From NCBI GenBank assembly GCA_032158125.1, contig JASKOT010000031.1, positions 62,001 through 126,000 of the forward strand: a stretch of DNA of 64,000 bases. Reading direction: 5' to 3'. The first letter of the stretch is position 1. Each line of letters starts with the position of its first letter. The DNA comes from Papiliotrema nemorosa (lineage: Eukaryota > Basidiomycota > Tremellomycetes > Tremellales > Rhynchogastremaceae). Below the pieces are notes generated by a model. It did not search any database and was not told the DNA's origin. It saw only the letters and a program-made list of their open reading frames with translations. Positions 34,599-45,933 of the stretch are shown in pieces. A program made the position numbers and the translations under genes.

Positions 34599-35958
34599 CT
34601 AAACTGTCTTCGGAAAGGATGCTAGGCGAAGAGTATGGCCCAACGACCTCTCGCCCATTTGACTGGTGTTGCAATATGTAGGGGCACTTACCGGTTATGA
34701 ATCTACTGTGAATACTGTTGATGGTGAAGCAGAGCGGAGGGTAACCCCTGACCGGTTGGGCCCAACGAGTGCTGACGGTCCGGGTAGGATGGGGTTATTT
34801 CTCCGAAATGATCGCGAGCGGTCTGATGACACCCTGATGCCTTTGAAGGAGTCGAATACGAGGGGTCGTGATGGTGATCGATGGGGATGGGGGTGAAGTG
34901 GATGTAAGGGGTGTGCGTGTGTGATGCTTCTTCGATGTCGACTATTGACAAAATTGAGTCGGGAGTGGACGGGCGGCGAGCAAACCAAGGCAGCAGCGAC
35001 GAGCGAGCAAGTTTCCCCTTTGCGTAGTTTGACGTGTCTCGGAAGTGTCACTCGACGGTCCTTTTGGTGCGTTGTAGGTGGAGACTGGAATTAGATGCGA
35101 TCGAACGAGTCTTGAAATGTTGGATGCACTCGTCCAGTCTGTATGCAACGGGCTCATTACAGAAATCCCCGAAGAAGCAGCTGTCTACCCAGCTGAGGAC
35201 AGGACCACCACTCTTCTCTGCCCTACCCACCCGCTGATGAGTCCGCCTCGTTTTTTCAGGGTCCACTCTGCTTCCTTGAACCCCCCTCTACTGCCTCGGA
35301 CGAGAGGCGGCTTTCTACATGTGACAGCTCTTTGCGTAGTTGCGGTCCCCTGTCTGCTTCAGCTGCATCGTCCTACTGCAAGCACTCTTGGTAGCCATGC
35401 TAATGTCCTGCATCCCCCCTCCCTCTCATCCTTCGAGCCTTGCGACTGTGATGGCAAGTGCTCAGGATGTTGGATTTGCCGCCACCATCTTCAGAGTCAG
35501 GGATCTGTCATGCATTCAGGGTCGTGCCTCTCTTGCGATCCCTCTACTCCCGAATGCCACTCGACGATACAACCTCGCAACCCACCACGAGCAGAAAGAA
35601 GGAAGATCTCTGTGCAGCACGGCCGTACGGAACTTTTATGACGAGAACACAATGCTTTCATGCATCAAGCACCCAGCTCGACGATCGCCGGGACACCAAC
35701 TCTTCTCAGAGTCTGGAATCTGCAAAGACAAGCACTGGACAAAGATGCATGAATTTTTTTGTTCGTGGGAACAAGAGCTGCTTTACCCGATGTTATCCCG
35801 TACGAGAATACCGAATTGATCACCATTCCCAACTTCAGACGCTGACGAATCATATGCATGTTCACGAGCACAGCTGACAGCGTTTACGTCCTGCATATGT
35901 CACATTTCACGCCTCTTCCCTACTTGTTTCAGGTAAATTCATGCTGCAGATTGACTAG
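34599..35958. promoter_or_regulatory. Long upstream region of the GATA factor
   Basis: About 1.36 kb between the GATA-factor coding exon and the PL8 stop codon, both on the minus strand. It probably holds the promoter, leader and possibly a 5' coding exon of the GATA factor (a GGTAAGTG donor, minus strand, lies near 34690, 90-100 nt upstream of the TTTAG acceptor). Open frames on the plus strand (35078-35641 and 35340-35819) overlap in different frames and look random. Confidence 0.4.
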
Positions 35959-38561
35959 TTAAGCGAGGACCACCTCCTTGAAAACCGAAGACCCAGCGTA
36001 TCCATCCGACGGCAATCGTACGCTGAACTTAATAACGCTATTGGGTCTCTCAGAACATCCGTCGTTCCAGTCTGTTTTCGAACAGCTGACTTGCAGACCA
36101 ACAAGTTGAAAGCTGAATACAAGGTTCGACAGCTTCTGCGTCGGGTCGGAAACGGTGATGACAAGCGTGCGAGTGCCGTCGTCATTACATCTTGTTGCAA
36201 AGAGGTAGATTGCAGGTTGTTGCGAAGCGACACTTATGGTTCCCTTGTCAGCCCAGCCTATGGTCGACAAGTTGACCGATACCTCTTTGCTCTTCGGCCA
36301 AAATACCAAGCTGAGCCGCTCGACACCTGCCACCCCGCTGACTCCGTCCCCGTAGATGGGCACGGTACTAGGAGCGAGAGCCTCGGATTCAAGGGTGCCT
36401 TTGTCGACAGCTGGCCAGAATGCGTAAGCATGTGCCGAGCCAGATATGGTGGTATAGGCCGAAAAGATGGGTACGGTCTGAACGCCCACTGTCGACGTCG
36501 ATATAGCAGACCAGTTGCCCGAACGATCCCCCTCAGATAGCGTAAGCTGGAAATCATCCTCGTAAGATAGGTACCCGTTGCCGCCATAGTACAAGGTGGT
36601 TCCGTTTATCTTGGCGGTATCGCTCGCATCGACCTGCTCTCCATCGACAAACAATCCGCCAGAAACAGCAGCTCGATTATCCAGTACAGTAACCACCGGT
36701 GTACCCGCTGTTACGTTGGAGGACGCGTTGACGGCGATATCGGTAGTGATCACGATGACTGACTCGTCCAAATAGAACCAGGCTTTGTGGTATGCCAGAC
36801 TCGCATCATGAGGATCGACATAGTCCTCCACTGCCGTTCCAACCCAACCGTCGGAGGCCATCCCGACAAAGTCTGTCTTTCCATTGACACCAACAGTCTT
36901 GGCGTTGAGTTTCGGATAGTCCAGTAGAACCGTGGATCCTGGTACGAGATTCCAATCCCAAGCTCCCATGATGTCCTTGTATTCGGTCCCGGTGACATAT
37001 GAGAACAGTGTCCCTTGACCCATGTGATATCCGAGGGAATTGGCTCCATTGGTAGTTTCCGTGTTTACCGATCGATGAGACACCATCTTGTTGCCCAGAA
37101 TGAAATTCTCCCTTCGATGAACCATATAATCACTCGCCCAGAACCCTTTGTTGCCCACAAGCTTTTCTGTTCCGTTTGACTCCAGGCGTCGCACAGTGTC
37201 ACTAATGTCATTGGCGCCTTCAAAATCGGCAGCCGCGGCGGCGAGTTTGGACACATTGAAGTTGATATCGGCACTGGCTTGAAGATCGGGTGTAGGAAAT
37301 GCAACAAAACGCCCAATGACATTCTAGAGTCAGCGATAGGACAGGTCGATATATTTACAAAATCCCAATGCTCCTGTTTGGTATCTTGATCCACATATAT
37401 CATCCATTCCGACCCTCGTATATCCGTTGCAAAGGCGTTTCGAGTGGAGTCATTCGCCGCATAGGTCGTCCCAATAGCTTCCCCCTCGAGCTGAATGAAG
37501 GCATTGAGCTGTCGATGAGTCCGAGTGGCCACCTGTCACCTACTAGATCCTTGCCATAATTCCCATTATACAAAATCCCGTTGTGCTGCAAGAACGAGCC
37601 GTCCCTATGAATCCCATCCTGTCGAGGCTCATCGTCAAACTCCTCGTCAGCCGATGTAAGGTATAACTCATCGACCCACCTGCACGACACCCATAGCGCG
37701 AGAAAAGGCATCTGCGAGGATCGTCTCATTGTTCGTATACAATGCAAGGCTGACCGAGTTTTGCATGACGTTGATTGTCTGATACATCAGATCGTTATTC
37801 GTTGGCTGCTTACATTAGCTCCGGTCAAGTAGCCTAGACCGTTGATGAACTCGTCTCGTCTTGAATACGCTCGGAGAGGGATTCTCTCACATCCTGCTCG
37901 TTGCGTCTCGGTCAAATTTGCGCTGGAAAGAAGCAGACAGGCGGTTGAGCAGAGTTGAGGAATCAGGATGACTTGATCGAACCAGTTCTGTACTCAGTAT
38001 TGGCTAATCACCAGACGTCGTACGGTGTTCCATAAGCCGGGCGTTCCACATGGGCATGTTGCGTTTCTTCCGGTCAGCCATATCCCCATCTGCTTAAGCC
38101 TCGGAGCTCACGCCAGACCTCCTTGACCGATACAGTCGTTGGTGGTATAGTCATTTGCAAACCAATAGTCCAGTCCTTTCAACGCAGCGTTCAAAGTCCC
38201 TTGATCGGCGGTGTAGTTGCTCGGGATGGCCGGGTTGACACCCGACCATGCGACAGCTAGAGAGATAATCCTTATCCAATGATTCTGTATCGGCCAATTC
38301 GCCCTCTCTTCCGATCAGCACTCTTGCTAATGGCGAGGAAACGTTGAACATACGAGCATCACATCCTGCTAGATAATTGACATCCGACCATGTCCCGTCG
38401 GATTGTTGGGTCGAGAGCCAGATGGGGATGCTATCTATTTGCTGTTGGTTCGGAAATTGGGCAAGATCAGCTTGTCGGCGAGTATTGATGAGCTCCAAGT
38501 CGGACTGGGCAAGTACGAGGTGGGAGACGAGCAGGATCGGGATAAGAGACCGACGAAACAT
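35959..38561 (-). CDS. Secreted polysaccharide lyase family 8 (PL8)
   Basis: Cleaves uronic-acid polysaccharides by beta-elimination (the family includes hyaluronate, chondroitin AC and xanthan lyases). Exons 38354-38561, 38112-38307, 38024-38066, 37814-37987, 37680-37778, 37544-37639, 37359-37508 and 35959-37323 give about 776 aa. A signal peptide (MFRRSLIPILLVSHLVLAQ) is clear. The alpha-toroid domain has QRANWPIQNHW, CGTPGLWNTNWFDQ (Asn ~150) and DGSFLQHNGILYNGNY, whose His ~259 and Tyr ~268 are nine apart, like the catalytic His and Tyr of chondroitin AC lyase. The central beta domain carries SVNTETTNGANSLGYHMGQG and GAWDWNLVPGSTVLLDYP. The substrate cannot be told from sequence. Three introns are only 35-36 nt. 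Confidence 0.88.
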
Positions 38562-39303
38562 CTTCCGTCCAAGAGGTTCCTATTCGCAGCCTTGATGTTT
38601 GAAGGGTTCGTCCGGTCGATCATTCACTGGTTATATGCTCATTCAGCAGGAACAGTTTGGACGGATCACCACAGTTATGACATTTCCTGAGTAGATTCGA
38701 GGTCACATGCGACTTGAATTGACGGCCCGCTCATGGCCCTCTAGGTTCATCTCACTAGCTCGGAGTGCTGACCGATGGAAAAGGCATGTTTCGGCAACGA
38801 TGTTCGAAGGGAATCTCTAATCAGATCGTGATCATCAACTGTATCGGCACGAAGTCAGCGATCGGTCTAACTTTGCGGGATGTCGAGGGCAGTCCGGTGA
38901 ACCATACGTAGTGACTTTCAAGGGGACCCAGAAGATTACTCATACACATACAAGGACAAGTCCGAGGGTTGCAATAATCACTCACATGCTAATCTCGCGG
39001 CCCGGCAGTTCTTCATCTTTGCCCCTCGTGGTCCACCACGGACTGACAGCTTCCACCATCGCTTAGATCGGTACTTCGGACCGTGTTCAAGATTTTCAGA
39101 CAGATGCGCGTAGCATGAAAGCGCTATCCAAAGACGATGCATACCTGACGAGACACCAAGATGGAGATCCACACCTGCCACAGTGGATGAAAACGCCGAG
39201 GGAGGGTGGCGAGGGGGGGCATTCTCCATCCCGAGCTAAAGCTGCATCGTGGGAATGTATCCAGTGTCAACACCTCCACCCATCGAGTCCACCTCTTGTG
39301 ATC
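38562..39303. promoter_or_regulatory. Divergent intergenic region PL8 lyase / CSL factor
   Basis: 742 bp between the PL8 start (minus) and the chosen CSL start (plus). The CSL frame is open back to an ATG at 39115, so up to 63 more residues are possible, but they look unlike protein. No motif was recognised. Confidence 0.35.
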
Positions 39304-42300
39304 ATGGCCTCGCCGGCTGCACAACCCCCAGCGAAGGATGCAGAGTCGACCCCGTTGGATATACTGCTCAATGCGATAACGGGAACCAGACAGGCCTACC
39401 CATATCCGAATCAGACACAACAAGTCCCCACCCCGGCAGATTTGCACACTCTCGGGACGGACACCGCGAGCTCTGAAGTGAGTCGCTCCGAGGTTGCAAG
39501 TGGAGGAGCTTACCTTAGTCTACTCTCAAGAGAAAGAGGCAGGATGAGCCTGGAATTGGCAAGCAAAGCGATGTCGCCAAGACGATTTCTGCTTGTTTCC
39601 TCGCCAAGCAGATTGCAGACGACGTCAACGACACGTCAGACTTGGTATCGTCCATACAGCTGTGGCACCCTCGGACAGCTCAAAAGGGTTACGGCAAGGA
39701 AAAACGGTGAGCCGAAAAGTCTCTCGAGCTCTATGCTGACATGCCTAGTCTGCTCAATCCCCCACCCTCATTGAGAATCACGGGACCAATACGGGACTTT
39801 GTCACTGATGTGACTCTATCCGCGATCCCAGTGGTCAAATCCACTGACACAACAACTGCCTCCTCGACACCGTTCTCGACACAGGCACACCATATCCCTC
39901 TTCTGTCCTCACATCTCAAGGCTGACGAAGTGGCCTCTGAGATATGCCTGTTTCCACTCGACAAAAAGGCTCAACGGGAAGCTAAAAGACGCAAAATCCG
40001 GGAAGAAGCAGGCAAACATGGATTCGGATCATCATTACCCTGGATCAGGCAGAAAAAGATCATGCGAGAACGACAAGTGCTTTCGGATGGTCTCACCTTT
40101 CCTGGCTTGTGGGTGGGAGAGGAGATCCGAAAGGACAAGGAGTTTCAATTGGAGTTAGAGCTATCGCAGACGATCTTGGCCGAGGGTAATCGGCCATCAG
40201 AGGGTGTCCAGACGCTCGTTAACCCAATGTCAGACGATTCCGAGCAATTGATCCCCGCCGATGGCGTAACTCCGTCCATGGAGGATATCACCGCGGAGGA
40301 CCTGGAGCAGATCGGTCAAGGTGCCATGGAACGATTCGTCGAACGCGCGCAACCGCCTGATTCCTCAACGTTCACCCATGTCTCCGTTGTTCCAGACACA
40401 ACAAGCTCGAGGACGACCACCCTAGCTGCCAATGCTTGGGGTACGTTCCTATCGGGACCTTTGACAGTCATATCGAAACCATCGCAGAAGACGTCGCGTG
40501 CCCGGTCCAAATCGTCTTGCATGACTTGCAAGGACAATTTTGCGTTGAGCGTCCGGATCAACAGTCAAACCGTCCGGACAAGGTACATGAAACTCGAAGA
40601 CAAGGATCCGCCTCGATTGGCGTCTCGAACAGGATTATGGTCCCCCTTTCGATTCGACATCCTATACCGCCCGAGCGTTCCTGGGCCGAGTGTCAATACG
40701 GCAGCAGACCCTAGCTTGTCTGATTTTGTCGGGGATGGAGACGTCTTAACATACGGGTCAGTGGTCTCGATCATAGACTGCAACTCTGGCTCCCGCTCTG
40801 ATCCCGTCAAGATCGTTCACGTAGACAAGAACGAGGTGATACATGGTCTGGATGAAGGTCATCCGGTGAGCGAAATGCACCGAGTAGGTTTCGTCAAATG
40901 GGACGAGCATGATGAAGGAAGCTCGATAGGGCAGTATCGACAACCTCGATTCTATCTCTCTGCACCGGGCGCTCGAGTAGGAGGAGGGGAATTACTCGGA
41001 CACCGATATGTACCTGTCAAGCCCAAATTGGGCAAGAAAGATTCCGCTTCGTCCGCTATTCCTGTGGGGATGGATCAAACGGCGCCGACGACACTAGAAC
41101 AAGCTGCCGATCAAACATCCGGTGCATCACATATCGGGAGCCAGGTGGAAGAACCAGTCTTGATGAAGAAGAAACAAAGAAGAACCAACAGGATAGCTTT
41201 GGCAAAAGCGACTTTGGACGAGGAGGATGAGAACAGTCCGACATCTGGTCTATCTTGGCATCAGGCAGAGGGCGACGAAAAGGAGGTCACGGTGACGATG
41301 AACAAGAACCAGAAGGAAACGAGGTGGGAGTATGTGGAGCGGGTGGAAGACTGGATGTGCTGGATCATCACCGGTGTTGGTGAGTTTTCAGACTGTTCCG
41401 CCAAAGGCTGCTGAGGCTTATATGACAGACTGCCTATCTTACACTTTTGTTGATCAGAGAATCAGGGCGCCGTCGAATATTATCAAATCGATTGACGTTG
41501 TCCCGCGAGTGCTGTCCGAGCCCACCATCGAGCATTCTTCCAAGACTCTCGATTTGCTGGTACACCCCTTCACCCCCACAGACCCGTTGGACGTCTACCT
41601 CGGATCACATGGTCCGCTGATCAGGAGCTTATGGTCGTCGACAGCCTCCAGAGCGGGCCAAAAGCCGTCCGGTGTACACGCCGCGGTCAGCATTGACGAT
41701 AGTGCCGAATCACAGGCAATGGCCAGTCGTAGATACGTGACCTGCTCGTATCCTTCGGATCGACCACATTGTCTACTTGTCGTCGAGCTTCCAGATATGA
41801 ATATTCTGATACGCGACAAGGATCAGGCCGCACCAGATACAGCAGTCTCGGCCAACGACACTCTGCAAAGTCGAGATTCGCTATCACGCCCGGAACAGGC
41901 AACGACGGGGCTCGAGGACGGTTTATCTGCGCCGGTACATCCTGTAGATCCAGATGAAATGGACGATTCGCCCTGGCTAGCCGAACACGAGCATGAACAT
42001 GTTGATTCTGGAGAATTAACAATCCAAGAAGCGCTACGTAACGCCGAAGTGGCTCTACATCAAGATCTCGCATTGGCCAATCTATCCGCGGCGGAATTGA
42101 CCAGTTCTGATTTCGCGATGGATGCACAGGGCATAGAGCCGATCACCAATGATATACCGCTCGACGAGACTCCAGTCGCGTTCGAACAGCACCCAGAGGA
42201 AGAGAACAATGTCGATGAATACAAGGGATCTATTTCGACGGCTCACCAGGCGTTGCAGATGCATCGACCGGCGGAGCAATCGGGTACGAATGGTGAAGAT

Positions 42301-42487
42301 ATATCATCATTGCCGATAATCTTGGTGAGAAGATCTGACGGGGTGATCTTCACCACGGGATGGAGTGTGGCAATGATCAGAGACGAGCAGGGTAGCTGCG
42401 GTGAGTGATCAGATGGGATAATTTGACAATGAACTGACGAGTGCAGTATTCAACGTTGTCGCCGATAAGCCAATGTCGACAGTGTGA
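39304..42487 (+). CDS. CSL (CBF1/RBP-J/Su(H)-like) transcription factor
   Basis: DNA-binding factor of the CSL family; fungal members (for example fission yeast Cbf11/Cbf12) act without Notch and influence adhesion and cell cycle. Exons 39304-39477, 39519-39706, 39749-41379, 41429-42400 and 42447-42487 give about 1001 aa. The N-terminal Rel-like domain has KGYGKEKRLLNPPPSLRITG and later VRINSQTVRTRYM. The beta-trefoil contains VLTYGSVVSIIDCNSG and EGHPVSEMHRVGFVKWDE...QPRFYLSAPG. The C-terminal Ig-like domain starts with DCLSYTFVD and VVELPDM and ends PIILVRRSDGVIFTTGWSV, with about 168 unrelated acidic residues in between. A ~150-residue insert also separates the first segment from the RINSQTVRTRY motif. 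Confidence 0.87.
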
Positions 42488-42720
42488 GATGGCGGCTCCC
42501 ATACGACATGCAATGGATGTTGTGCTGATGCCGCGATGTTGCAAAGGTTGTATGACCCAGACGAGTGACCTCAACTCGAGCTACCAAATTGATGCATGAC
42601 GCAAAATGGTGGACAGAGATGTGCAAGGTGTGACATGATATGCACAGTTCAATGTACAATCATCCTCTGGGGATATCCGACGACATACTGGCAGTACTCT
42701 ATGTATCCAGCCACGACCCT

Positions 42721-45700
42721 TCAATAAGGCACATAAACTTGGCTTCCATCAGGTTGCAACATGTAATGACCCGCTTGTGGCGGTGGTGGAGCTCGTCCAG
42801 GTAGCGGGAGGTACATTGAGTGTCCTTGTCCGGCCAAAGGTGGCGGTACAGAGTGTATCATAACGTCCAAGGGGGGTGGACCGGTGTTTGGCGCATACAA
42901 GGCGTATTCAGTCGGTGGAAGAGGTAGAGATGCTCCTTGGCTCGAGTGAACATAGAGACTTTGCGATAAGATGGTCGGACCGGCAGTAATGGCCGTGTCG
43001 ACGACCGAAACCGTTCCTGGCGAGGTGTATGGACTGCCGGAACCTGAGATGGTGGAGGTGCCATCGACGGGGAAATTTGGGTAGTATCCTGCGGGCTGGA
43101 ACTCGGCTTGAGCAGGATCCCAACCTTGGAGAGGTCTGATGGGTCTGCTTGCTGCCCATTCTTTTCGAAGACTGTATGGTGAGCTCAGATGCGGAGAAAT
43201 GAGTATCAACTGACTCTGCTGATCTCTCCCAAGCCTTGGCATGCGCCCATCGCAGTTCCTACGCCGATCAGCGATGTCTTTAGCACAAGCCGTCCACCTA
43301 CGTTGAGAGCTTGGATACACATGGCAATGTCTTCGTCGCTGCCTCCAGCTTTGGCGTGCAGCATGGCAGCATAGTATGTACCATCTCGGACCAGACTAGC
43401 GTCCCATTCGAAAAACCTGGTTGGTCAATACGATTTCAAGCCAAACGATGCTCACCTAGTGCCAACGTGCGTCCTGACAATCTCCAAAATTTGCCTCGTC
43501 ATCACCTCGCATTTGCTCTTCGCAATGTCCAGCAAGTGCCGTAGAGTCACCACATCGGGAGAAACGTCTATTTGTTGATCAACAATGTATGCGCCACTGG
43601 AATTTCCGTGAGAAGAGCTGGTCGACTTGACAAGTCTCTCTTCGAGTGATTTCCTGATCACATTTTGCGCCTCAAAGAGGAAGATTTTCCATCCATCAGA
43701 GAAGCGAACAATCTCGTCGGATGTAGAATAGGCTTGGGCGGGAGATTGACCTCTCAACGAATCAAACTCCTCCCAGCAGGATTCCAAGGCTTCCCAGGCA
43801 TTTTTGACCAGATTCGGGTCGAGATTCTGACGTCGCTTAGCAGCGGGTCCAGTTAATGCTTTGTTGATGAGTCGACAAGCAAGCTGCAAAGGTCAGCAGA
43901 TGTGTGATCAAGTGAGCACTACTCACCGCCAAATTGATAGGGGCCGTGGCAAACTTTGCGGCGCTGCGGATCGGCGAGCTTTTGAACACCATAGCTCGGT
44001 TATCGATAGAGTCCTGCATCGTTTCCAGGTCCTCGTCATCGAGATGCAGTCTCCCGCCTTTGAGTCCGGTAGTGATACCCTCGTGCACAAATGCATCTGA
44101 TGAGTCAGAGTTCAGACTGTTCTTCTGGGTGGCAAGACTCACACCAGTATATTCTGACCCTCACAAGGTTGGTATCTATCGTTCCCGTTTGGTCGACACC
44201 TCCATTGGCGCTAGAAGTCGCAGACGGTCTGCCGTCATACCCCATACCAATGTGAGAGCACAATGTGAAGACTTGAGAGATTGCCGCTTCGTACATGGCC
44301 AGTCGCTCTACGGGTGACGATATACCTGGTCGTGAGCGCCAAACTCTTGTGATCGGCCGTAGCTTACCTTCAGTCAGAGGTAAGATCATCAAGAGAGCCC
44401 TGACACCATCCCATGAAGGCTTTCTCATGACGCCGCATTCGTCGATACGCCTCAAAATGTACTCCAAAACGCCACGCATCGTATCCTTCCGCCTTTGCCG
44501 GTCCTGTTCTCGCTTGAGCTCGCCCGCACTATGCTTTGACAAATCCACGTGTTCATCGGGCGCATCTCCACCTTCAGGTACATCCAATCGACCATGTTCG
44601 TCTACACCGTACGACACTGCCCATGCGTACAAAACATGGCACAGGATCGCTCCTTCTGGTCCGAGAGCAGCGGCATATGGTGGCGAAAAGGAAAGATATC
44701 GATTAACAAACTCTGTCGGATCAATGATGGGTCGTTGAATTTGAAATCGTCTGAAGAAAGCCGATTCGAAGAACGCCTTGGACAATTCTGGCAGCACAAA
44801 TTCCTCCTTGATATTTGGTTTACCGGGACTTTTCGAGGCATCGGACGAGCTCTCGTCCGCGTTGGAAGCGGCGGCGGATGCAGCTGATTTGCCGTACAGC
44901 ATTTCAATCTCTGAAATCCTTTTCCCCCGTCGAAGCTGTTTGGCGATCTTGATGGGAGCATACTCATCTCTGATCGTCAGTCGTATGCGATTGTGCCCGA
45001 CGAAGCGACTCACATGCAGTTTGTCCCCCTTTCTTCACAATTTGTACAAGCCACCTTTTTCCTCTTGGAAGAACTGCCTGCTGCATTCCGGCGCGGTTCA
45101 GTTCCTCCGGATTCATGAGCATCCCTCTCCGCTTGGTCTTGGCGATCCTTCAAATCACACTTGACACGACGATGTCGACATGCTCCACAAGCGGTGAATT
45201 GCTGTCGAGAGGTCTTTGCTCCATTGGCAGGTTTCCCGGCTTTGGTCGTAGCTTTGGGCTTGGGACCGGATGGAGCGGTCGAAGACCATGTCTGGTTGAA
45301 GGAAGGGAGAGGTTGGGTGCCGGGTGCAGGCGACACTCCAAAGGGAGGAAAGTATTCCGTCATTCCATGCACCGAGTTGCCCGAGCCGGGTGTCAATGAC
45401 GATGGGACGCCCATCGAGGCGCCATATGGCGAGACGGGAAGTAACGTTTGTGATGCAATCTCTTGAACAGGGAAATATCCCACAGGCATCTGGGCGGCAG
45501 GAGGGAGGGGAGACGCGAAGGGGGTCGTCGACGACAAATCGATTGACATGGGTGGTCGTGCACGTTCTTGCGTGATCGTCTCCTGACTAGCTATTGAGGG
45601 AGGATAAAATTGGATGTTTGGAGCTGGAGTAGTCAAGTGATACGATTGCGCAGAAGATGACGCCTCTGAATAGTACATTCCAGGTGGATACGGCGTGTAC

Positions 45701-45933
45701 TGCCTATCCACCGGGTTGGGAGTGACAAATTGGCCCATGGACATCTCGGTGGGAGAATGCCCGGCACTGGTATTCGATTGATCAGAGTCTAGGCGAGTGA
45801 GATTTGGACGATGGTATTGCTGAGGATGAGGGTGTTGCAACGGACGAGGTTGAGGTGGGACATGTTGTTGCGCTTGCTCGGAAGAGGATGGGTGACTTGG
45901 GACCTCGTATCCGTATGGATAAGGGTGCGACAT
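42721..45933 (-). CDS. Zn2Cys6 fungal transcription factor with expanded cluster loop
   Basis: Exons 45014-45933, 44143-44969, 43927-44096, 43456-43883, 43302-43416, 43215-43258 and 42721-43171 give about 984 aa. Residues 1-240 are Pro/Ser/Gln-rich. The binuclear zinc cluster has Cys 249, 252, 259 (CGACRHRRVKC) and Cys 296, 299, 306 (CTNCEERGTNC) with 36 residues between its halves, followed by the linker DEYAPIKIAKQLRRGKRISE. The middle matches the fungal-specific TF domain (YLSFSPPYAAALGPEGAILC, RIYWYAFVHEGITTGLKGGR). The C-terminus is Pro/Tyr-rich. The regulon is unknown. The start is the first ATG of the frame, with a 2-kb gene-free region upstream. Confidence 0.87.

Noticed and set aside
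35078..35819. Overlapping open frames of 187 and 159 codons on the plus strand, upstream of the GATA factor
   Set aside because: Two frames overlap over hundreds of bases, both Cys/Ser/Leu-rich with no pattern; this is what chance gives in GC-balanced intergenic DNA.
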